Assembly: GCF_030362795.1 (NCBI RefSeq)
Contig: NZ_JAUCBM010000005.1
Location: forward strand, 62,001 to 126,000
Reading direction: 5' to 3'
Origin: Pseudochrobactrum kiredjianiae
GTDB taxonomy: Bacteria > Pseudomonadota > Alphaproteobacteria > Rhizobiales > Rhizobiaceae
Length of the DNA: 64,000 nucleotides
Positions 46,210 to 53,684 of this stretch are shown in pieces (position 1 is the first letter of the stretch; each line of letters begins with the position of its first letter). The notes beneath the pieces were generated by a model. It was not told where the DNA came from, ran no database searches, and was given only the letters and a program-made list of their open reading frames with translations. The position numbers and the translations under genes are program-made.

Positions 46210-46273
46210 AAGGGAAACGCTCTAAAATATGCATAATATTTGCTGAGCGGTCAGAGCTTTGTCTGATCGCGCT

Positions 46274-46885
46274 TCAGAACTGTGCCGGCGTTAAAATCGC
46301 TGGCAGCAGCATTTCCTCATAGGCTTTCGCCGGAATTTCAATCGCGCCAAAGCGCTGCAAATGCTCAGTGGTAAATTGGGTGTCCAGCAGCTTGAAGCCG
46401 TTTGCCCGCAGGCGCTCCACCAGATGCACAAGGCAAATCTTGGAAGCATCTGTTGCATGACTGAACATGCTTTCGCCGAAGAACGCACCGCCAAGTGATA
46501 CGCCGTAAAGACCACCAACCAGTTGCTCACCCTGCCATGCTTCCACTGAATGGCAATGTCCGGCCTTGTGAAGACCTATATAACCTTGGCGGATGGTCTG
46601 ATTGATCCAGCTTCCGGCCTCAGGATCAAGCCGTATGGCGCACCCGTCCAGAACCTGTTCAAAGGCCGTGTCATAGCGGATTTCAAACGGAGCGCGTTTG
46701 ACTGTTTTTTGCAGGCTGCGGGAGATGTGGAACTTATCGAGCGGGATAATGCCGCGTTGTTCCGGACGTACCCAGAAAATTTCCGGATCATCAGCACTTT
46801 CTGACATAGGGAAAATGCCGGAGGCGTAAGCCCGGAGCAGTAGCTCCGGACTTAAATCTTGAGGAGGGGATTTGCGTCCCGCCAC
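46274..46885 (-). CDS. aat: Leucyl/phenylalanyl-tRNA-protein transferase
   Basis: Aat adds Leu or Phe to N-terminal Lys/Arg of proteins, marking them for ClpAP. The 203-residue protein has [20 protein letters not shown], the [19 protein letters not shown] core and [11 protein letters not shown]. It starts at GTG five bases after accC, so it is part of the accBC transcript. The insertion sequence lies just beyond its stop. Confidence 0.92.
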   Translation of the reverse strand: MAGRKSPPQDLSPELLLRAYASGIFPMSESADDPEIFWVRPEQRGIIPLDKFHISRSLQKTVKRAPFEIRYDTAFEQVLDGCAIRLDPEAGSWINQTIRQGYIGLHKAGHCHSVEAWQGEQLVGGLYGVSLGGAFFGESMFSHATDASKICLVHLVERLRANGFKLLDTQFTTEHLQRFGAIEIPAKAYEEMLLPAILTPAQF

Positions 46886-46890
46886 CAGAG

Positions 46891-48246
46891 TTAGCGACCT
46901 GAAGCGGCCTGCTTTTCCAGATATTTCTCAAGCCAGTGGATATCATAATCGCCATTGGCGATATCCGGATTGGAAATCAAATCCTGAAAAAGCGGAAGGG
47001 TCGTATCAACACCATCAACAACAAACTCATCAAGCGCACGGCGCAGACGCATCAGACATTCGACGCGGTTACGGCCATGAACGATCAGCTTGCCGATCAT
47101 GCTGTCATAGTAAGGCGGAATTTTATAACCACTATACACGCCGGAATCGACACGAATGCCGAGACCGCCCGGTGTGTGGTAATGGTTGATCGTGCCTGGT
47201 GATGGCGTAAATGTACGCGCATTTTCCGCATTGATACGGCATTCAATCGCATGACCGGAGAAGCGTACTTCTTCCTGCTTGATCGAAAGACCAAGACCGG
47301 CAGCAATACGAATTTGCTCATGAACCAGATCAATACCGGTAATGGCTTCGGTAATCGTGTGCTCCACCTGAAGACGGGTGTTCATTTCAATGAAATAAAA
47401 CTCGCCGTTTTCGTAAAGGAATTCGATTGTACCGGCACCGCGATAACCGAGTTCTGCAACCGCATTGGCGCAGATCATACCGATCTTGTCGCGTGCTTCA
47501 GCATTCAGAGCAGGGGAGTTTGCTTCTTCCCAGACTTTCTGGTGACGGCGCTGCAAGGAACAGTCGCGTTCGCCCAGATGCACAGCTTTACCGGCACCAT
47601 CGCCAACGATCTGTACTTCAATGTGACGTGGTTTTTCGAGATATTTCTCGATGTACACAGCATCATCACCAAATGCAGCCGCAGCTTCCGAGCGTGCAGT
47701 ATTATAGGCAACGGAAATGTCTTCTGCGGTTTTGGCAACCTTCATCCCGCGACCACCGCCACCGGAAGAGGCTTTGATGATAACCGGATAACCGATTTCG
47801 GCCGCAATGCGGGCTGCATCCTGTTCGCTTGCCACACCGCCGTCAGAACCCGGAACAACCGGAATACCAAGACGTTTTGCAGTCTTTTTCGCCTCAATCT
47901 TATCGCCCATGATGCGGATATGCGCAGCGGTTGGTCCGATAAAGGTAATGTCGTGTGCTTCGAGAATTTCTGCGAATTTCGCGTTCTCGGATAGGAAGCC
48001 GTAACCCGGATGGATTGCATCCGCGCCGGTGATTTCGCAGGCAGCAACGATCTGATGAATGTTCAGATAGCTGTCGCGCGATGGCGGCGGGCCGATACAA
48101 ACGCTTTCATCTGCAAGACGCACATGCATGGCATCCGCATCAGCAGTGGAGTGAACGGCAACAGTCTTGATGCCAAGCTCCTTACAGGCGCGCAGCACCC
48201 GCAGGGCAATTTCGCCGCGATTGGCTATGAGGATTTTTTGAAACAT
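46891..48246 (-). CDS. accC: Biotin carboxylase subunit of acetyl-CoA carboxylase
   Basis: AccC carboxylates biotin on AccB with ATP and bicarbonate, the first step of fatty acid synthesis. The 451-residue protein has [20 protein letters not shown], the glycine-rich ATP loop [14 protein letters not shown], the ATP-grasp stretch [20 protein letters not shown] and [16 protein letters not shown] precedes the ATG at five bases. Confidence 0.96.
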   Translation of the reverse strand: MFQKILIANRGEIALRVLRACKELGIKTVAVHSTADADAMHVRLADESVCIGPPPSRDSYLNIHQIVAACEITGADAIHPGYGFLSENAKFAEILEAHDITFIGPTAAHIRIMGDKIEAKKTAKRLGIPVVPGSDGGVASEQDAARIAAEIGYPVIIKASSGGGGRGMKVAKTAEDISVAYNTARSEAAAAFGDDAVYIEKYLEKPRHIEVQIVGDGAGKAVHLGERDCSLQRRHQKVWEEANSPALNAEARDKIGMICANAVAELGYRGAGTIEFLYENGEFYFIEMNTRLQVEHTITEAITGIDLVHEQIRIAAGLGLSIKQEEVRFSGHAIECRINAENARTFTPSPGTINHYHTPGGLGIRVDSGVYSGYKIPPYYDSMIGKLIVHGRNRVECLMRLRRALDEFVVDGVDTTLPLFQDLISNPDIANGDYDIHWLEKYLEKQAASGR

Positions 48247-48351
48247 CGGTGCTCCTGCCTCAGCATGATCTGACTAGCAGACTATGCATTAAATCAAATG
48301 GGTCAACGATGGCTGTATTGTTGCCAACACAGCCGCGATCTTTGTGAGATC

Positions 48352-48819
48352 TTACTCGATGACGATAAGCGGTTCGCCGAATTCAACCGGCTGGCTGTCA
48401 CCAACCAGAATAGCAGTCACAGTACCTGCACGCGGTGCAGCAATCTGGTTCATGGTCTTCATCGCTTCGATGATCAGAACAGTCTGACCTTCTTTAACGG
48501 CCTGACCGACTTCGATGAACTGTTTTGCACCTGGTGCAGGTGCCAGATAGGCTGTGCCGACCATTGGGGAAGGAACAGCATTCTTGGACTTGTCTGCTGC
48601 CTTTGGTGCTTCTGCCGCAGGCGCTGCTGCAACCGGTGCCGCCATAGCCGGAGCCGGAGCAAAATACTGCTGAGGAGCAGCCTGCACTGTGACATTACGC
48701 GAAACGCGAATGCGCAGATCGTCCTGTTCAACTTCGATTTCTGTCAGATCGGTATCTTTGAGGATGTTCGCGAGATCGCGAATAACCGCTTGATCGATAC
48801 CGGAGCTTTTATTTGTCAT
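48352..48819 (-). CDS. accB: Biotin carboxyl carrier protein
   Basis: This is the biotin-bearing subunit of acetyl-CoA carboxylase. The 155-residue protein has an N-terminal dimer region, an Ala/Pro-rich linker (about 47-83) and the biotinyl domain with the attachment motif EAMKTM (Lys 121) and the thumb-like PAPGAKQF. It is followed by accC in the same transcript. Confidence 0.96.
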   Translation of the reverse strand: MTNKSSGIDQAVIRDLANILKDTDLTEIEVEQDDLRIRVSRNVTVQAAPQQYFAPAPAMAAPVAAAPAAEAPKAADKSKNAVPSPMVGTAYLAPAPGAKQFIEVGQAVKEGQTVLIIEAMKTMNQIAAPRAGTVTAILVGDSQPVEFGEPLIVIE

Positions 48820-48859
48820 GGGTCTTGCCCCTTTACCGCTAATATATTGTTGTTTGTTT

Positions 48860-48897
48860 TAGAGCATAAGCCTGACGGTCAGGGCACGTTATGCTGG
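48860..48897. repeat. Short palindrome, possibly a decayed repeat
   Basis: AGAGCATAA and TTATGCT close a 38-bp element whose interior does not match H1. The outer ends resemble the two-hairpin family, but this is not certain. Confidence 0.35.
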
Positions 48898-48934
48898 TTT
48901 GGTATGCGTGGCATAATCCACTGTGAAAATCCGG

Positions 48935-49384
48935 TCAACTTTCAGGATTACGCTGATAACCCGCGAGAGCGCGAAGCCCCATCAAATAACCTTCTGCCCC
49001 AAAGCCGCATAAAACAGCTTTGGCAACCGGAGAAACGAAGGATTTGTGGCGAAACTCTTCACGGGCATGAATATTAGAGAGGTGTACCTCTACGACAGTC
49101 ACCTGTGCTGCGCGAATGGCATCAAGCAGCGCAATAGATGTGTGGGTATATGCAGCAGGATTGATTAAAACCTGCGCGCCTTTTTCACCGGCTTCCTGAA
49201 TCCATGTGACCAGATCGCCTTCGTGATTAGACTGACGGAAATCAATTTCCACACCCAGCTTCTCAGCTTCTTTACGGCAATTCGCGTGAATATCATCAAG
49301 GGTCGTCGAGCCGTAAATTGCCGGTTCTCTTTTTCCGAGCATATTCAGGTTCGGGCCGTTCAAAATGAAAATCACTTGTGCCAT
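48935..49384 (-). CDS. aroQ: Type II 3-dehydroquinate dehydratase
   Basis: The enzyme dehydrates 3-dehydroquinate in the shikimate pathway. The 149-residue protein has the type II signatures ILNGPNLNMLGKREPAIYG (active Tyr), FRQSNHEGDLVTWIQEA, INPAAYTHTSIAL and EVHLSNIHAREEFRHKSF. It usually precedes accB, as here. Confidence 0.95.
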   Translation of the reverse strand: MAQVIFILNGPNLNMLGKREPAIYGSTTLDDIHANCRKEAEKLGVEIDFRQSNHEGDLVTWIQEAGEKGAQVLINPAAYTHTSIALLDAIRAAQVTVVEVHLSNIHAREEFRHKSFVSPVAKAVLCGFGAEGYLMGLRALAGYQRNPES

Positions 49385-49473
49385 CGGGTGCGCTGTCGCT
49401 TTGCAATTCCGTTGTTCGGATAACTTCAGTCTGTCTGAAGTCTTTATCCCTACCCATATAATGGGGAATGCTT

Positions 49474-49518
49474 TGCGGTTAAAGCCTGTAAATCATATCC
49501 GTACAGGCTTTAACCGCA
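49474..49518. repeat. Perfect 17-bp hairpin between dsbA-like gene and aroQ
   Basis: TGCGGTTAAAGCCTGTA (49474-49490) pairs with its exact complement (49502-49518) around 11 bases. On the minus strand it follows the DsbA-like gene and could end its transcript, although there is no T run. Confidence 0.75.
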
Positions 49519-49563
49519 TTTTCTGGCACTAAATTCAAATTTTATAGATAAAATTGTGGCGGT

Positions 49564-50337
49564 TTATTTCTTTTGGCCGTTTAACTGACGCTGTTCAGCG
49601 ATTTTTTCGCTCAAAACATCGTGACCGACAGCACCCGGAACCAGCTCATTGCCGATAATGTAAGACGGTGTGCCGGAAATATTGAGCGCCTGCGCCACGG
49701 TATAAGCATTCTGGAAAGAGGTTACGACCTCTTTGCTTTTCATCAGTTCACGCAGTTTGGCTTCATTCGCACCCAGAGAAACTGCGATTTTCAAAGCGCT
49801 TTCTTCTGTCGAGCTTTTTGGCTCATTCATCAGTGCCTGATGCAATTCCATATATTTTTCAGGCATTAAGCGCTTAAATGCCTGTGCCACGAGGTGGGTA
49901 CGCATGGAATCAGGGCCAAGAATCGGGAACTCTTTCAGCACAAAACGCAAATTCGGATCGGCTTTGATCAGCTCGTGCATATCCGGCATTGCGCGTTTGC
50001 AATAACCGCAATTGTAATCGTAAAATTCAACAATGGTCACATCACCCTTCGGGTTGCCGTAAACCGCATCATTGGCATCTTTGAAAATCGAATCATGATT
50101 TTCTGTGATAATTTTCGTCTGGCTTTCACGGGCAGACGCGGATTGCTTGGCTTCCAGAGCGTCCTGTACTTCCAGCATCACCTCCGGATTAGCGATCAGA
50201 TATTCGCGGACGATCTTTTCAACAGCGGCTTTATCCAGTGGTTTGGCATCTTGTGCATGGCTCACTGCAACTGCGGAAACCAGAGTGGCTGCGCTGAAAA
50301 TAGTGGTGGCAAGACGGCGCTTGAATTGAATGGTCAT
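49564..50337 (-). CDS. DsbA family thiol:disulfide protein
   Basis: This is a periplasmic thioredoxin-fold protein of 257 residues with a Sec signal peptide (ending SHAQD), a helical N-terminal segment (LDKAAVEKIVREYLIANPEV) and the redox motif NCGYCKRAMPD (Cys110-Cys113). It has the cis-Pro loop SGTPSYIIG near the C terminus. The class acts as a disulfide oxidase or isomerase of envelope proteins; no DsbB is in the window. Confidence 0.88.
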   Translation of the reverse strand: MTIQFKRRLATTIFSAATLVSAVAVSHAQDAKPLDKAAVEKIVREYLIANPEVMLEVQDALEAKQSASARESQTKIITENHDSIFKDANDAVYGNPKGDVTIVEFYDYNCGYCKRAMPDMHELIKADPNLRFVLKEFPILGPDSMRTHLVAQAFKRLMPEKYMELHQALMNEPKSSTEESALKIAVSLGANEAKLRELMKSKEVVTSFQNAYTVAQALNISGTPSYIIGNELVPGAVGHDVLSEKIAEQRQLNGQKK

Positions 50338-50450
50338 AGGATCACTCCGGATAAACCGGCCTTATAGTTTGGGTTAAGACTGCGAATCCGGCAGGCGGAC
50401 TATGTTTGCTGAGCATAGTACAGGGAGGCGAGAGGCTCTCCCTGTTTGCA

Positions 50451-51899
50451 TTATTTCTTTTTGGTTTTCGTATTGATGATATCCTGCGCACGCAGCCAGT
50501 CTGCTGAACCGGATTTCAATTGTTTCTGAGCACGGGTTGCGAAAATCTTGGCTTCATTGATGTTGCCGGCATAATAATGCTGATCTGCAGTGGCCAGATC
50601 GGCAAGCCCCATCTGGCCGGACTGGCCATAGGCCTGTGCCAGATAGCCATAGCCTTCTGAAAACTCAGGATCTCTGGTGACGCCTGCCTTTAACTCGGTG
50701 ATCGCTGCCTGCATATTGGCTTTGTTGCCTGTGAGCATCAATGCGCGGCCATAGCTCATACGAATGAGGCTAGATTTACGCGGATCAAGAGCGGCAGCCT
50801 GTTTAAACTCGGCAGCAGCGCCAGCCGGATTGTTGGCTTTCAGTAGAATGTCGCCCTTCATTTCACGGAAATAAGGATTTTTCGGCTGCTCTTTAATCAG
50901 GGCATCAATTTTCGGAATTGCATTACGGGCATTTCCGTTGAGAAATGTGGCAATTGCATCGCCGTAGCGTGCGCCTAAGCCGCGCGGATTTTTGCGGAAG
51001 ATACGCTGTAATGAGCCCATGCCGCCCGAATAGGCTGCAATTTTTGCCCGTGCCAGATCATGACGCTCTTGCAGGCTTTCCGGATCTTTTTTCTCAAAAT
51101 AAGGGCTTTGCTGTGCCAGAGTCGACAGATTGGCGATGCGCTCTCGCGGCAATGGGTGGCTGACACGATAAGCATCAACCTGTGTGCCGCTGATCGACAG
51201 GGCGCTGGCAAAACGCTCGAATGTCACCAGCATGCCTTTGGCCGATTGGCCGGTTTTATTGAGGTAGTTGATCGCAGAACGGTCAGCGGCTGCTTCTTCC
51301 GAGCGCTGATAGGACAGCAGGCTACGCATGGCGATTTCACCGCCGCCAGCCGCAATACCGCCACCGGCACCGGCAATGGCGCTGTTCCGCGTAGCTGCAC
51401 CGGCAATACCCGCACCAAGGCCGAGCAGAGTGCCGATAACGGCCATTGTCTTGGCTTGTTTCAACTGTTCGCGCAGCCGATCCTGATGACCACCGGCAAG
51501 GTGGCCGGTTTCATGTGCGATAACGCCGATAATCTCATTCGGTGTTTCAGATTGGAGCAAGGCGCCGGTATTGATGAAGATGCGGCGTCCGTCGACAAAA
51601 GCGTTGAAACTCTGGCTGTTGACCAGAATTGTTTTGATGCGCTGTTTGCCAAGCCCTGCCGCATTGAGAATTGGTGTTGTGTAGTCGCTGACAAGTGCTT
51701 CGATTTCCGCATCACGGACAATGGGTACTGAACGGGATTGTGCAGAGGCTGTGAAGGCAGAGCTTGCGAGAACTGCCGCAGAAATCATCAGCGAGAGTGG
51801 CAGGCGTAGCATCTGCTTAGAACTATTGCGGGCATGAACCGGCACGGATGCTGCCGGTTGTGGCGCAGGCGTGGTACGAAGAAAATCGGTTTTGGCCAT
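50451..51899 (-). CDS. M48 family metalloprotease with TPR repeats (BepA-like)
   Basis: This 482-residue periplasmic zinc metalloprotease has a signal-like helix at about 30-53 (MLRLPLSLMISAAVLASSAF), the zinc motif HETGH (129-133), the third-ligand region RSEEAAADRSAINYL, and TPR-type helices in the C-terminal third (DILLKANNPAGAAAEFKQAA). The architecture resembles BepA/YfgC, which looks after outer-membrane protein assembly. I use ATG 51899; the next codon upstream (TTG, 51902) and an internal Met at residue 30 are alternatives. Confidence 0.87.
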   Translation of the reverse strand: MAKTDFLRTTPAPQPAASVPVHARNSSKQMLRLPLSLMISAAVLASSAFTASAQSRSVPIVRDAEIEALVSDYTTPILNAAGLGKQRIKTILVNSQSFNAFVDGRRIFINTGALLQSETPNEIIGVIAHETGHLAGGHQDRLREQLKQAKTMAVIGTLLGLGAGIAGAATRNSAIAGAGGGIAAGGGEIAMRSLLSYQRSEEAAADRSAINYLNKTGQSAKGMLVTFERFASALSISGTQVDAYRVSHPLPRERIANLSTLAQQSPYFEKKDPESLQERHDLARAKIAAYSGGMGSLQRIFRKNPRGLGARYGDAIATFLNGNARNAIPKIDALIKEQPKNPYFREMKGDILLKANNPAGAAAEFKQAAALDPRKSSLIRMSYGRALMLTGNKANMQAAITELKAGVTRDPEFSEGYGYLAQAYGQSGQMGLADLATADQHYYAGNINEAKIFATRAQKQLKSGSADWLRAQDIINTKTKKK

Positions 51900-52377
51900 C
51901 AATAAAATCCCGTTTCATAAACCATCAGGAGCAGGTTACCGCAAGCGGCAGGCGTGAATCAGCAACATCAATGATAATGCTGTTTTAGAGCGGTTTCAGT
52001 TAATATTGAAACGTTGAAACCGCTGTATCTTTTGTTTTACGCGCATTTTATCCTGAAAACCGCTTCACACTTTTCGGAATGCGCTAACTGATGCGACACG
52101 AAAAACAGAATTATATATTCTGCGTATCTTTCATGCCTGTGTTCGCGGTTTTATTCATGGCATTTCAGGCCTTTTTTATGACCTAAACTGAAGTCAGGCT
52201 TAAGAAGCCTAAAGTTTCACGGTGTTTTATCATTTCAGGCTCATATTTTGTGACTATCGGATGGTTGTTGCATGGGGCTGTTCGGGCTATGCAACTGGCA
52301 TATTCTTAATCCCTGTATGTCTGTTGTGTGTTTCTTGCAGAAACGACTGTCTCAGGGGCGTTTTGAAGGGCTGAAAA
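51900..52377. other. Divergent intergenic region
   Basis: These 478 bp separate the M48 gene (minus) and the aminotransferase gene (plus). Besides the GCGGTT repeat at 51986 I see no gene or RNA. Promoters for both genes should lie here. Confidence 0.45.
51986..52086. repeat. GCGGTT..AACCGC palindromic repeat, copy B
   Basis: TAGAGCGGTTTCA pairs with TGAAACCGCT and is followed by GTATCTTTTGTTTTACGCGC, then CGAAAAGTGTGAAGCGG-type sequence read on the other strand. It aligns with copy A at 34126 through the first 65 bases; its tail resembles the Rhizobiales AACCGGTTTCC motif. Confidence 0.7.
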
Positions 52378-53526
52378 GTGAGAGTTTTTTCCTACCGGAG
52401 TGATGTCGATCCGTTTCATGCCATGGATGTGCTGGCGGAAGCCAACCGGCGCCGTGCGGAAGGCGCACCAATGATTTCAATGGCCGTTGGTCAGCCTGCC
52501 GATCCGGCGCCGTTGCGTGTGCGTGAAGCCGCGCAAAAGGCACTTGTTGATGGCAAAATCGGCTATACGGATGCACTTGGCCTGATTGGTCTGCGCGAAG
52601 CCATTGCTGCTCACTATGCAGAACATTATGGCGTTGAAGTCAGCCCGCAGCGCATTGCTGTGACTACGGGTTCGTCTGCCGCTTTTAATCTGGCATTTCT
52701 GACCTATTTTGATCCGGGTGACCGTGTGGCGATTACCCGCCCCGGATATCCGGCCTATCGCAATATTCTGAAAGCGCTTGGCGTTGAGGTTGTTGAGATT
52801 GGCACCGGCGAAGGGATCAGCCCCAATTTAACTGCCGAAAGCCTGATTGCTGCGCATGAAGAGAAGCCGCTGAAAGGCGTGTTGTTTGCGAGCCCTGCAA
52901 ATCCGACCGGCGCAATTATTGAAGATGATGAACTTAAAGCTATTCTGGAAGCCGCACGGGAACGCAATATTCGTGTGATCTCCGATGAGATCTATCATCG
53001 TCTGACCTATGACCGTCCTGATAAAACCGCACTGGCTTTTGATAATAATGTGACGGTTATCAACTCCTTCTCCAAATATTATTGCATGACCGGCTGGCGT
53101 ATCGGCTGGATGGTGCTGCCGGAAGAAGCCGTGCGTCCGAATGAGCGCATTGCGCAAAGCTTGTATATTTCTGCGCCGGAATTATCGCAGATTGCTGCTA
53201 TTGAAGCATTTAAAGCGTCTGATGAGCTGGATGTTATCAAACAGCGCTATGCGCTGAACCGCTCGATCCTTGGTGAGCATCTGCCGAAAATGGGGCTGAC
53301 ATTAGCAGCGCCTATGGACGGGGCTTTCTACGCCTATTGTGATGTATCGCGTTTTACCAATGACAGTATGGCGTTTGCCCGCAAAATGATTGCCGAGATT
53401 AATGTGGCCGCAACACCGGGGCTGGATTTCGACCCGCTGGAAGGCAACCGCACGATGCGCTTCTCTTATGCCGGAACCGCAGATGAAATGCGTGAAGCGA
53501 TGCGTCGTCTGGAAGGCTGGCTCTGA
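52378..53526 (+). CDS. Class I/II PLP-dependent aminotransferase
   Basis: This fold-type I aminotransferase of 382 residues has the N-terminal AVGQPADPAP, GYTDALGLIGLREAIAAHY, ASPANPTG and the PLP lysine in INSFSKYYCMTGWRIGW (Lys 233). It starts at GTG. It belongs with aspartate/aromatic-type enzymes; the amino-acid substrate cannot be read from the sequence. Confidence 0.9.
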   Translation: MRVFSYRSDVDPFHAMDVLAEANRRRAEGAPMISMAVGQPADPAPLRVREAAQKALVDGKIGYTDALGLIGLREAIAAHYAEHYGVEVSPQRIAVTTGSSAAFNLAFLTYFDPGDRVAITRPGYPAYRNILKALGVEVVEIGTGEGISPNLTAESLIAAHEEKPLKGVLFASPANPTGAIIEDDELKAILEAARERNIRVISDEIYHRLTYDRPDKTALAFDNNVTVINSFSKYYCMTGWRIGWMVLPEEAVRPNERIAQSLYISAPELSQIAAIEAFKASDELDVIKQRYALNRSILGEHLPKMGLTLAAPMDGAFYAYCDVSRFTNDSMAFARKMIAEINVAATPGLDFDPLEGNRTMRFSYAGTADEMREAMRRLEGWL

Positions 53527-53576
53527 AATCAATGATTAAGTGATGCGGGTTTGGATTTTCTAACATTACTACAATA

Positions 53577-53607
53577 AAAAAAGCCGCCGGAAATTCCGGC
53601 GGCTTTT
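53577..53607. terminator. Bidirectional terminator, aminotransferase and rne
   Basis: AAAAGCCGCCGGAA and TTCCGGCGGCTTTT make a strong stem with T runs on both strands. Confidence 0.9.
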
Positions 53608-53636
53608 TTATATTCTATACTATAAATATAAAGTGT

Positions 53637-53680
53637 TAGAGCGAGCTTGTGTAGCGCCCAAGAGGGCGCACAGTACTCTA
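53637..53680 (+). repeat. Solo H2 module with linker remnant
   Basis: H2 (inner arms GCGCCC/GGGCGC, like copy 5) lies next to the rne stop codon. It is preceded by the TATAAATATAAAGTG linker, but H1 is missing, replaced by the terminator. The right outer arm has decayed (AGTACTCTA). Confidence 0.8.
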
Positions 53681-53684
53681 AGGC

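Larger units (their letters stand above)
45177..46222 (+). mobile_element. IS630-family insertion sequence
   Basis: The element is 1046 bp between terminal repeats GAGCGTTTCCCT (45177-45188) and AGGGAAACGCTC (46211-46222), with TA at each border (45175-45176 and 46223-46224), as expected for IS630 elements that duplicate TA. It carries a two-frame transposase. It sits between the convergent DUF2155 and aat genes and interrupts nothing visible. Confidence 0.92.
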
